Of a stretch of DNA of 14,607 bases, positions 7,691 to 13,379 are shown one piece after another. Below the pieces are notes generated by a model that ran no database searches, was not told the DNA's origin, and saw only the letters and a list, made by a program, of their open reading frames with translations. Each line of letters starts with the position of its first letter. Position 1 is the stretch's first letter. The translations under genes and the position numbers were made by a program. Source of the stretch: Candidatus Bathyarchaeota archaeon (lineage in GTDB: Archaea; Thermoproteota; Bathyarchaeia; Bathyarchaeales; Bathycorpusculaceae); the NCBI GenBank assembly GCA_003601785.1, contig PIYA01000049.1, positions 1 through 14,607 of the forward strand, read 5' to 3'.

Positions 7691-8254
7691 TTAAGTAGAT
7701 TCCACGTTTGTTTCTTTGTAGTATTGTGCGTTTGCTGTGAACACTGTTATTCCTACGGTTGTTCCAATATCATTCACAGAGATGCTGTCAGGACTCTTGA
7801 TGTATAATACCATTGTATATCCAGACATCAGGGTTAAATCTTTGGAAGCTCGAGTGAAATTTTCAGTTGTGTATGTAAATGTAGAACTCATGTTGAAGGT
7901 GGTGCCTGATAGCTCAGTTGTTGTAGCGTTTAAGTCGGCTGAAATAGTTGTGGTGCTTGTTTTCCAGTAGTACACGTTGGTCCAATCGCATTCTTGTCCT
8001 CTTACTGTGATTTTGTCTATGACAACGTCTTTTCCACCAGTGTTGATTATGACTATTGCGGCTTCCGCCCACTGACCAGTCGGATTATACCATACATGTG
8101 GTTTTGTTAGGAATAGTGATTCTTCTTGTACTCTTGTGGTTGTAACGTTTATCGCGTAGAAAGTTACAACAGTTGCCAATAGTACCGAAACTACCAAGAT
8201 TATCAGTGTGGTCACAACGGTGCTTAAAGCTTTCTTATTCTTTAACAGCCTCAT
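7691..8254 (-). CDS. Major type IV pilin, copy 2 (187 aa)
   Basis: MRLLKNKKALSTVV begins a class III signal peptide: a nine-residue basic leader with likely cleavage after KKA, then the shaft helix TLIILVVSVLLATVVTFYAI. This is the archaeal type IV pilin N-terminal pattern. Residues 1-51 differ from copy 1 only at position 2. AEAAIVIINTGGKDVV through CDWTNVYY and the C-terminal NDIGTTVGITVFTANAQYYKE block are also almost the same. The region of about residues 97-155 is different and Thr-rich with several sequons, presumably the exposed face of the fibre. It lies 13 bp after copy 1, with GAGGG ahead of the ATG overlapping that stop, so the two are co-transcribed. Confidence 0.9.
   Translation of the reverse strand: MRLLKNKKALSTVVTTLIILVVSVLLATVVTFYAINVTTTRVQEESLFLTKPHVWYNPTGQWAEAAIVIINTGGKDVVIDKITVRGQECDWTNVYYWKTSTTTISADLNATTTELSGTTFNMSSTFTYTTENFTRASKDLTLMSGYTMVLYIKSPDSISVNDIGTTVGITVFTANAQYYKETNVEST
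7967..8070. repeat. Pilin identity tract, copy 2
   Basis: 104 bp aligned with 8541-8644 at constant offset 574 with a single difference (A at 8036, G at 8610). A second tract, 7704-7774 against 8287-8357, is 71 bp with one difference. The tracts are separated by strongly diverged DNA, pointing to gene conversion between the pilins. Confidence 0.85.
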
Positions 8255-8267
8255 TTTTCATTCCCTC

Positions 8268-8825
8268 TTAACTGGAAGTAGCTTGGACGTTTGCTTCTTT
8301 GTAGTATTGTGCGTTTGCTGTGAACACTGTTATTCCTACGGTTGTTCCAATATCATTTAGTGAAATGCTATCTGGATCATCAATGTAAACTATCATTGTG
8401 TAGCCAGACTTTAACGTGATGTCTTTACCTGAAGTGCCTTGCGTGAATGTATAGGATGTTTTGCCTATAGTGATTGTGCCACCGTTAGAAAGTGTTGTGT
8501 TGAAATCTAAATCAGATGATATACTACCGGTGGTTACATTGTAGTACACGTTGGTCCAATCGCATTCTTGTCCTCTTACTGTGATTTTGTCTATGACAAC
8601 GTCTTTTCCGCCAGTGTTGATTATGACTATTGCGGCTTCCGCCCCGTAGGTAGAACTGTACCATACGTGCTGTTTTGTTAGGAATAGTGATTCTTCTTGT
8701 ACTCTTGTGGTTGTAACGTTTATCGCGTAGAACGTTACAACGGTTGCCAGTAGCACTGAAACCACTAGGATAATCAGTGTAGTTACAACTGTGCTCAATG
8801 CCTTTTTATTCTTTAACAGTTTCAT
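8268..8825 (-). CDS. Major type IV pilin, copy 1 (185 aa)
   Basis: The N-terminus MKLLKNKKALSTVV has the same class III signal and hydrophobic shaft helix as copy 2, with expected cleavage after KKA (residue 9). The mature protein is about 176 residues: shaft, conserved AEAAIVIINTGGKDVV and GQECDWTNVYY segments, a variable Gly/Thr/Ser-rich stretch (about 95-150), and a conserved C-terminal strand region. The start is ATG 8825, which has GGAGAG 5 bases upstream. The frame stays open to 9083, but that extension has no leader-like sequence and overlaps the permease gene. Being the promoter-proximal copy with its own strong-looking promoter, it is probably the main fibre subunit. Confidence 0.9.
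   Translation of the reverse strand: MKLLKNKKALSTVVTTLIILVVSVLLATVVTFYAINVTTTRVQEESLFLTKQHVWYSSTYGAEAAIVIINTGGKDVVIDKITVRGQECDWTNVYYNVTTGSISSDLDFNTTLSNGGTITIGKTSYTFTQGTSGKDITLKSGYTMIVYIDDPDSISLNDIGTTVGITVFTANAQYYKEANVQATSS
8541..8644. repeat. Pilin identity tract, copy 1
   Basis: Partner of 7967-8070: 103 of 104 bases match. In contrast, the first about 80 bases of the two genes differ at many third codon positions even though the proteins are nearly the same there. Confidence 0.85.
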
Positions 8826-8851
8826 TTTTCTCTCCGAAGCACAAGTCTCAC

Positions 8852-8902
8852 TATTTAAGATAAGATGATTGATTTGTGTGTAGAACAAAACTACACATAA
8901 CT
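8852..8902 (-). promoter_or_regulatory. Promoter and putative operator of the major pilin operon
   Basis: 8875-8902 is the second exact copy of the 28-bp element with TGTGTAG-N7-CTACACA. Eleven bases nearer the gene, the minus strand reads TTATCTTAAATA (8852-8863), which combines the element shared with 7572-7580 and a TATA-like TTAAATA. The repeat starts 50 bases before ATG 8825 and lies between the permease stop and the pilin. An additional TGTAGAA box is at 8912-8918 on the minus strand. Confidence 0.58.
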
Positions 8903-8923
8903 GTCTAAGCGTTCTACAAATCA

Positions 8924-10417
8924 CTATGTTGTGCGCTCTGTGATGTTTAAGAAACCCGCTATCATGGAGATTAACCCTATAAGGATTGCTATTGGGTTTG
9001 GAATGAATGGGAAAATTGATGAGATAATGCCCGTTGCAGCCAAGCATGTCAGCAAGGTTAAGAGGATGCCTATGCCGAAACATGCGCCTCCAACGGCTAT
9101 CTGCAGGCGATGGTGTCCAACCATCCGTAGATAATATGTCATAACAACCAAGGCTGTTAGCCCCACACCGGATGTTAACGCGTTTAAGGCGTTTTCATCT
9201 CCGAGGAACATGGGGAACACGAGGAGTACAACGGACATTAGAAAGCCGGCGATGGGTGTGAATGGGTAAAACGGTGTTTTAAACGGTCTCTCCATGTGTG
9301 GTTTCTCTTTTCTCAATTTCAAGAGGGAGAGGTTGACGAAGGCGAAGACTATGAGGGAACCTATGCTTGCACCGTATCCGAGGAACTCCACGGCTCCGAT
9401 TGAGCCTAGGAGCATGACAAAAACCGAGCCTGTGACGACTGCAACGTAAGGTGTTCCGAAACGGCGATGAACGGACAACAGAATTTTGGGCAAGTACTTG
9501 TCCCTACTCATCCCGCGAGATATGCTTGACTGAACAGATAATGACGTGCCTAAAGCGGATAGACTTGCCACCATGCCAGCAAACGCGAACAAGACGCCAC
9601 CCATCCAGCCCATGACCCTCTCAGCCGCAAGGTTGAGAAACAATGTTGAAGGAGCTTCTTCAGGTGAAACAACGCTTACACCTATGTAGGCTAAACCCAC
9701 GTAGAGGGGTATTATCAGCAAAGCGGACAAGAGTATGCCCCTTGGAATGTTCTTTCCAGGATTCTTAACGTGAACAGCTCCAGCTACAAGGGCTCTCATC
9801 CCGAAAAACATGGGAAAAACGTAAACAACTGCCGCGAGGGCGCTGGGTAAACTTTCCAGCGACGGTGTCGAAAGGATTCCAGGCGGATTTGTGCCATGTA
9901 ACAGTCCGCCGATGATGAGAACGGTGAACAATGCCAGAAAAATGATGACTATCACGCTTCCGAGCTGCTTCACTCCTTTAATGTCTGACATCATGAAGAT
10001 TAAGACCACGATGATGATTATCAACGGTGCGTGTTCTAAAATGAAAATTTCAGTTGCCGGAGCAACTATAGAGAAGAAATGTGCTAGTTGTTGGGTGAAA
10101 GAAACAGCGGCTAACGCTGCACCGAATTCGCTGGCTAGCCACCTGAAACATCCGGAGATAAAAGCGACAAATCCGCCGTAAGCGTTTTTTATATACGTGT
10201 ATTCGCCGCCTACCATCGGCATGGCTGCTCCGAGTTCGCAGTAACTCAACATTATAAGAATGTTTATGAGTCCAGCTAGCAAAAGAGCCCATATTATACC
10301 GTAGCCGACTAGGTGAAAGTAGGCATAGTTCAAAAGTATGAAGATTTCGAAGCCTATGGCGCCGCTTAACCCCATCATGACGGTGCTGAACAGTCCCAGT
10401 TCCCTTTTTGTTTTCAA
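8924..10417 (-). CDS. APC-superfamily amino acid/amine permease (about 497 aa)
   Basis: This is a polytopic cytoplasmic membrane transporter with about 12 or more hydrophobic segments. Family signs are KRELGLFSTVMMGLSGAIGF at the start of TM1 (the unwound glycine-rich helix that binds substrate), CELGAAMPMVGGEYTYIKNA (about 60-79), and VKNPGKNIPRG after TM6 (about 217-227). The acidic residues that often precede VKNP (EEVKNP) are replaced by GAVHVKNP. I choose TTG 10417: GGAG lies 8 bases ahead and the product begins as family members do. The ATG at 10456 would add 13 atypical residues and overlap the gene before it. The substrate cannot be told from sequence; amino acid uptake or exchange is the family default. 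It is co-transcribed with the small membrane protein 16 bp upstream. Confidence 0.9.
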   Translation of the reverse strand: MKTKRELGLFSTVMMGLSGAIGFEIFILLNYAYFHLVGYGIIWALLLAGLINILIMLSYCELGAAMPMVGGEYTYIKNAYGGFVAFISGCFRWLASEFGAALAAVSFTQQLAHFFSIVAPATEIFILEHAPLIIIIVVLIFMMSDIKGVKQLGSVIVIIFLALFTVLIIGGLLHGTNPPGILSTPSLESLPSALAAVVYVFPMFFGMRALVAGAVHVKNPGKNIPRGILLSALLIIPLYVGLAYIGVSVVSPEEAPSTLFLNLAAERVMGWMGGVLFAFAGMVASLSALGTSLSVQSSISRGMSRDKYLPKILLSVHRRFGTPYVAVVTGSVFVMLLGSIGAVEFLGYGASIGSLIVFAFVNLSLLKLRKEKPHMERPFKTPFYPFTPIAGFLMSVVLLVFPMFLGDENALNALTSGVGLTALVVMTYYLRMVGHHRLQIAVGGACFGIGILLTLLTCLAATGIISSIFPFIPNPIAILIGLISMIAGFLNITERTT

Positions 10418-10433
10418 AAGACACGTCTCCTTC

Positions 10434-10670
10434 TCAACGTGATTCCAGCCATTCATAAACGAGGAATAAACCGCTTGTTAAGGAAAGGAATCCGAAAACA
10501 AGAAGGGTTAACACGTAAAAATACAGGCGCTGTGCAGAAATGTTCAATGATGCTTGAACATTAAAAAGGTCAAAGTATAAGACACAGGCAAAGATGAGCG
10601 TTGACAAGGCTGTGACACTTTGTGCTACGCCAACCGTCGCCGTGAGGATTCTTCTTATTCTCATATTCAT
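10434..10670 (-). CDS. Small two-helix membrane protein (78 aa), unknown function
   Basis: A short basic N-terminus (MNMRIRRILTATVG) precedes two hydrophobic segments, about residues 14-34 and 49-72, ending in YEWLESR. I recognise no family. It precedes the permease by 16 bp with no promoter between them, so the pair is an operon, and it could be a partner or stabiliser of the transporter. A TATA-like region 24-43 bases upstream and no ribosome site point to a leaderless message from ATG 10670 or 10664. Confidence 0.6.
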   Translation of the reverse strand: MNMRIRRILTATVGVAQSVTALSTLIFACVLYFDLFNVQASLNISAQRLYFYVLTLLVFGFLSLTSGLFLVYEWLESR

Positions 10671-10693
10671 CGGTTAAACGCCGATACCCCTTG

Positions 10694-10713
10694 TTATAAA
10701 TTTAAATATTTAA
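10694..10713 (-). promoter_or_regulatory. TATA-box region of the permease operon
   Basis: A run of 20 A/T bases, reading TTTAAATTTATAA within it on the minus strand, is centred about 33 bases before ATG 10670. Spacing fits transcription starting a few bases before the ATG (leaderless or nearly so). Confidence 0.5.
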
Positions 10714-10733
10714 TTGATGCGGAACAGCGGAAA

Positions 10734-11669
10734 CTAGTAAAGCAAAATGTAAGAAAACAGATAGATTGCTATGAAAAACACCCCAGCCTTTTTATCAACT
10801 TTCCCCCTCAAGGCGAGAGCCGAAACAACCAGAATCGAAGTTAGTATCGCGTATAAACCGGAAAGAAACGCTATTCCGCCTGAAATTACGTTTGTGAAGA
10901 GCATAGGTCCGATTCCTATGGATAAAGAAGCGTCAACAAGACTGCTCCCTATGATGTCGCCTATGGCTAACTCGTATTCCCTTTTTCTAATAGCTGTCAA
11001 ATCAACCACAAGTTCAGGGAGAGATGTCCCGATGGAAGCCACGAAGAAGCTCATGAGGTATTCTGAAATGTTAAAAATTTTTGACATCTCAAGCAAGGAT
11101 TCAACCACTATGTAAGAGCCCACAGCGACTCCTATGAAGCCTAAAAAAGCCATCAAAAAATGCCGCGGTTTCCTTGATAATGGTTTGTCAACTTTGAGTT
11201 TATCCTTCTTCGTCACTGTTCTGCTTATCAACATAAAGATGAACCAGCTGAAAACTAGGAGGAAACCGTTAACCCTTGAGATGTATCCCTTCTCAACCAC
11301 AGAAACCGCTATTATCAACGCCAGAATCTCACATCCACCTATAACGGCGATCTCCTTCTTGTCAACTTTAAATTCTCGGACAAGCAAGGCGATGATTCCC
11401 AAAACCAGCGTTATCTGAGTGAGAGCCGAACCGATGGAATCCCCAACGTTTATGTTTCCATGTCCCAGAGCTGAAGAGACTATCGAATTCGAAATCTCAG
11501 GCAGATCTGTCCCTATTGAAACAAGTAAGAGTCCAATCATTATTGGGGAAATGCCCCATGCTGATGCTATAACAACCGAGTGTTCAACAGCCTTCTCACT
11601 TGAATAAGTCAACAGGAAGACTCCGAATATAAAGGCTAATATGGATGCGAGTAACTCGAAGGCAAGCAT
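10734..11669 (-). CDS. Ca2+/cation antiporter, CaCA family (NCX/YrbG-like)
   Basis: This membrane exchanger of 311 residues has about ten hydrophobic segments and the two inverted alpha repeats of the family. Alpha-1 has SIGTDLPE (51-58) and GDSIGSALTQ (76-85). Alpha-2 has ASIGTSLPEL (211-220) and GDIIGSSLVD (237-246). The key glutamates E58 and E219 and the alpha-2 aspartate D246 are present. The usual GNxxGSNxxN signature is altered to GD at both places, and alpha-1 ends in Gln where Asn is usual. The likely role is export of Ca2+ (or another divalent ion) against Na+ or H+, with ion preference uncertain. Start ATG 11669 has GAGG about 9 bases ahead. Its stop lies 63 bp before the small membrane protein, which has its own promoter, so it is probably a single-gene unit. 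Confidence 0.9.
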   Translation of the reverse strand: MLAFELLASILAFIFGVFLLTYSSEKAVEHSVVIASAWGISPIMIGLLLVSIGTDLPEISNSIVSSALGHGNINVGDSIGSALTQITLVLGIIALLVREFKVDKKEIAVIGGCEILALIIAVSVVEKGYISRVNGFLLVFSWFIFMLISRTVTKKDKLKVDKPLSRKPRHFLMAFLGFIGVAVGSYIVVESLLEMSKIFNISEYLMSFFVASIGTSLPELVVDLTAIRKREYELAIGDIIGSSLVDASLSIGIGPMLFTNVISGGIAFLSGLYAILTSILVVSALALRGKVDKKAGVFFIAIYLFSYILLY

Positions 11670-11700
11670 AAAACAATCCTCTTATAATTAATTGTTGAAT

Positions 11701-11710
11701 CCCTTATAAA
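11701..11710 (-). promoter_or_regulatory. Candidate TATA box of the cation antiporter
   Basis: The minus strand reads TTTATAAGGG, centred about 37 bases before ATG 11669. This gives a leader of about 10 nt that contains the AGAGGA ribosome site. Confidence 0.45.
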
Positions 11711-11715
11711 ACTAA

Positions 11716-11874
11716 AAGCACAAAGAGTTGCTGGATAGGATATGTGAAAAGCTGGGGCAGAGTGAAAGCGAAACTTTACGCATGGCATTCTTACAGTACG
11801 CAGAAAAACTAAGCCTCATAACAGAAAGGTACATGGAAGGGTTTAAATTTAACAAGGTCAAAGGCAAAAGGTGA
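11716..11874 (+). pseudogene. Relict of a ribbon-helix-helix (CopG/antitoxin-like) gene, 5'-truncated
   Basis: The plus strand from the codon after the TAA at 11713 to TGA 11872-11874 encodes about 52 residues: KELLDRICEKLGQSESETLR, MAFLQYAEKLSLITE, then a Lys-rich tail. This matches the two helices of a ribbon-helix-helix DNA-binding fold (helix, GxSxSE turn, helix). The initial beta strand that should read the DNA is absent and no ATG precedes the fold; the first ATG is at 11782. I infer a decayed antitoxin or CopG-type regulator. It could still be translated from TTG 11728. It is convergent with the RelE-like gene, ending 18 bp from that stop. Confidence 0.5.
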
Positions 11875-11892
11875 ATCAAAGCTACTGTGGAA

Positions 11893-12147
11893 TTATTCGT
11901 AAATCTTTTTTCTGAGACCTACATCCAAGAAAACGACAAGCTTTGATGTTCGGTCAATTCTGTATATCATTCTGTACTTGCCAACTCTCCATCTCCATTT
12001 TCCTCTGAGTTCACCTCGCAGCCTAACCCCTAAAAACGGGTTGCGAATCAATTCGTCAACAGCCTTTAAAACCCTGTTCTTAACGTTTTTAGGCAGCTTT
12101 TTTAGCTGTCTGAGAAAGTTTCTTGTTAAAGCTGCTTTATATGGCAA
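11893..12147 (-). CDS. relE: RelE/ParE-family toxin (84 aa)
   Basis: This cytoplasmic toxin of the RelE fold is expected to cleave mRNA on the ribosome (RelE) or to act as a ParE relative; sequence alone does not decide. Visible family features are the helical start with FLRQLKKLPKNVKNRV, a mid-region NPF, RLRGELRGKWRWRVGKYRMI (42-61), and the C-terminal FLDVGLRKKIYE. Basic residues R52, R54, R59, R63 and R79 and tyrosine Y83 are candidate active-site positions. The TTG start at 12147 lies 3 bp after the antitoxin stop with GAGTGA ahead. Full-length for the family and apparently intact. Confidence 0.88.
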   Translation of the reverse strand: MPYKAALTRNFLRQLKKLPKNVKNRVLKAVDELIRNPFLGVRLRGELRGKWRWRVGKYRMIYRIDRTSKLVVFLDVGLRKKIYE

Positions 12148-12150
12148 GGA

Positions 12151-12357
12151 TTATTCACTCAGTAATCTCTCAATTTCACCGCTGTTCCGAACAGTTTCAA
12201 ACTTTCCCTTCCTATACTCTTCCTCAGCCTTACGTATCCTCTTTAAACCTTCCTTATCCATTAACTCCTCAAGGGTTGCCAAAACCTCTTCAACCCTCGC
12301 CAAACCAACATAAAGATCCTTCAACAATTCTTCAGGTATTGTAACCGTTTTCGCCAA
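12151..12357 (-). CDS. RelB-like antitoxin (about 68 aa)
   Basis: This acidic, helical small protein sits immediately before the RelE-like toxin. It begins AKTVTIPEELLKDL, an N-terminal strand-helix typical of antitoxin DNA-binding/dimer regions. The C-terminal half, GLKRIRKAEEEYRKGKFETV and EIERLLSE, matches the archaeal RelB style that wraps the toxin. I choose TTG 12357, preceded by GGTGGTAGG; the GTG at 12369 would include that site in the gene. The pair should repress its own promoter when the toxin is neutralised, as is usual in the family. Confidence 0.78.
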   Translation of the reverse strand: MAKTVTIPEELLKDLYVGLARVEEVLATLEELMDKEGLKRIRKAEEEYRKGKFETVRNSGEIERLLSE

Positions 12358-12389
12358 ACCTACCACCACATAGGTTTTCTCTAACCGAC

Positions 12390-12397
12390 TTAATTAA
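12390..12397 (-). promoter_or_regulatory. Candidate TATA box of the RelBE-like module
   Basis: TTAATTAA, itself palindromic, lies about 36 bases before the TTG start at 12357. A transcript start near 12367 would exclude the upstream GTG and favour the TTG. Confidence 0.35.
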
Positions 12398-12454
12398 CTT
12401 TACATCTTCAATCTCCAAAACGGAGCCCAATCATAAAAGCTACATGATTAAAGA

Positions 12455-12538
12455 TACGCTGAAAGCGTAAGCCTCACAACAGAAAAATCCGCAGCAAATA
12501 CCGCCTCCGCACAAAACCCTTCGGCAAAAAAGGAGTGA
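12455..12538 (+). pseudogene. Relict fragment 2 of the same repeat/gene family
   Basis: The plus strand starts TACGCTGAAAGCGTAAGCCT and encodes YAESVSLTTE, matching 25 of 30 bases of both the 11797 and 13323 copies. It is in frame with an immediate upstream TAA (12449-12451) and ends in TGA at 12536-12538. The endings of this copy and the 11874 copy are also similar (GGCAAAA, then purines, then TGA). Nothing else is recognisable in the 214-bp gap between the toxin modules except a weak CTCC/GGAG hairpin near 12412-12425. Confidence 0.4.
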
Positions 12539-12583
12539 AACTAAAACGCTAAATGTGTTTTCAGATTTCTACAATGACGCTTC

Positions 12584-12985
12584 TTAACCGATGTAAACCA
12601 CTTCGGCAAGTCCTTTGAAATGCTCATCCCCAGTAACTATTTTAGCTCCAAGAATTCTCCCCGTAGCCAACACAATTCCATCCGTTAAGCTGGGTCTCTT
12701 AAGTTTCTCCGCCTTCGCCTTCGCAAAAAGCTCAAGGTAGGCCTTCGCCGCCGCCATACTCAACTCTGCATCAATCTCTGTTACGGTGCCACTTGCCACA
12801 ATAAAGTTAAGCCTCTTAAAAACATCCTCTTCCTTCACGCCCTCACGCAGATATTTCCTTGCAACCTCAGCTAACACAATAGAGGGAGTAACTACCTCTT
12901 CAACATCAATATAGTTCTTTACAACCCTTCCGGAATCACTGCCCAAAAAATATTCAATCCAAGCGTAACTATCAAAAACTATCAA
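12584..12985 (-). CDS. vapC: VapC-family PIN-domain ribonuclease toxin (133 aa)
   Basis: This Mg2+-dependent RNase of the PIN fold is the toxin of a VapBC pair. All four acidic positions of the family are visible: D5 in VFDSYAWIEYF, E40 in PSIVLAEVARKY, D102 in RPSLTDGIVLATGR, and D120 in AKIVTGDEHFKGL. Length is normal. It overlaps its antitoxin by 4 bp (ATGA, 12982-12985), giving translational coupling. The RNA target cannot be predicted. Confidence 0.95.
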   Translation of the reverse strand: MIVFDSYAWIEYFLGSDSGRVVKNYIDVEEVVTPSIVLAEVARKYLREGVKEEDVFKRLNFIVASGTVTEIDAELSMAAAKAYLELFAKAKAEKLKRPSLTDGIVLATGRILGAKIVTGDEHFKGLAEVVYIG

Positions 12986-13182
12986 TCCCTATCTTCCAAC
13001 CTATCCTTCTCCGTAAACCTTGAAATTCGCCCCTTATCAATGCCAAACATATCACTTGGCACACCAGCCTTCTCCTCGAGCAACCGCTCAATAACCTCAT
13101 CATAACTCCTCACACCCATACGCTTCTTTAACATCTCTAACAACCTCAGATTACGCCGCTTCACCTGTATAGTGGTAGCCAT
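12982..13182 (-). CDS. vapB: VapB-type ribbon-helix-helix antitoxin (66 aa)
   Basis: The N-terminal strand TTIQVK is followed by helices LRLLEMLKKRMGVRSYDEV and IERLLEEK, the ribbon-helix-helix operator-binding fold. The C-terminal tail MFGIDKGRISRFTEKDRLED is the toxin-binding tail common in archaeal VapB proteins. It comes first in the pair, ahead of the toxin, as usual. ATG 13182 is preceded by TGATGAG and a TATA-like region about 18-40 bases upstream. It is expected to repress its own promoter together with VapC. Confidence 0.9.
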   Translation of the reverse strand: MATTIQVKRRNLRLLEMLKKRMGVRSYDEVIERLLEEKAGVPSDMFGIDKGRISRFTEKDRLEDRD

Positions 13183-13198
13183 AGCTCATCAAAAAAAT

Positions 13199-13220
13199 AT
13201 TATAAGTTATAGCTTATAAG
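13199..13220 (-). promoter_or_regulatory. VapBC promoter with repeated TTATAAG operator-like boxes
   Basis: TTATAAG occurs twice, 14 bp apart, around a near-palindrome AAGTTATAGCTT. It sits 18-38 bases before ATG 13182, so it overlaps the TATA position. Repeats of this type at a VapBC promoter are where the antitoxin dimer would bind; binding is inferred. Confidence 0.45.
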
Positions 13221-13242
13221 TTTTTACCGAAAGCCCCACCAC

Positions 13243-13265
13243 CCATTGCGCTGCGTCGGCAATGG
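13243..13265. other. Short GC-rich hairpin between vapB and the surface protein
   Basis: CCATTGC (13243-13249) and GCAATGG (13259-13265) form a perfect 7-bp stem with a 9-base loop. It stands out as GC-rich inside an AT-rich gap. It is downstream of the surface protein and upstream of vapB; no function is evident. Confidence 0.3.
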
Positions 13266-13298
13266 AAACACTGAAAAAATTAAGCATACACAAGATTT

Positions 13299-13379
13299 AT
13301 GGGAAAAGCCGCCTTCATGGAATACGCTAAAAGCATAAGCCTAATAACAGAGAATGTGAACGAAAAATTTAGGGAAGCT
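13299..13379 (+). pseudogene. Relict fragment 3 of the repeat/gene family
   Basis: The plus strand encodes AFMEYAKSISLITENVNEKF, closely related to AFLQYAEKLSLITE of the 11716-11874 relict; 23 of 30 core bases match that copy and 25 of 30 match the 12455 copy. It runs from an ATG at 13299 into the 3' end of the convergent surface-protein gene, so it cannot be a complete gene. It is best read as a remnant at the right border of the toxin-antitoxin island. Confidence 0.4.

Noticed and set aside
8826..9083. N-terminal extension of the first major pilin in the open frame back to 9083
   Set aside because: It overlaps the permease gene and the promoter element, lacks pilin character, and a GGAGAG site sits just before the ATG at 8825.
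10418..10456. ATG 10456 as permease start
   Set aside because: It would overlap the small membrane protein and add an atypical leader; the TTG at 10417 has a well-placed GGAG and a family-like N-terminus.
10771..11607. Three plus-strand open frames opposite the cation antiporter
   Set aside because: They mirror the codon pattern of the well-supported transporter gene and show no recognisable protein character.
13250..13258. CRISPR-like or tRNA-like reading of the GC-rich hairpin near 13243-13265
   Set aside because: Only one hairpin is present, with no repeat-spacer series, no cloverleaf and no T-loop sequence.
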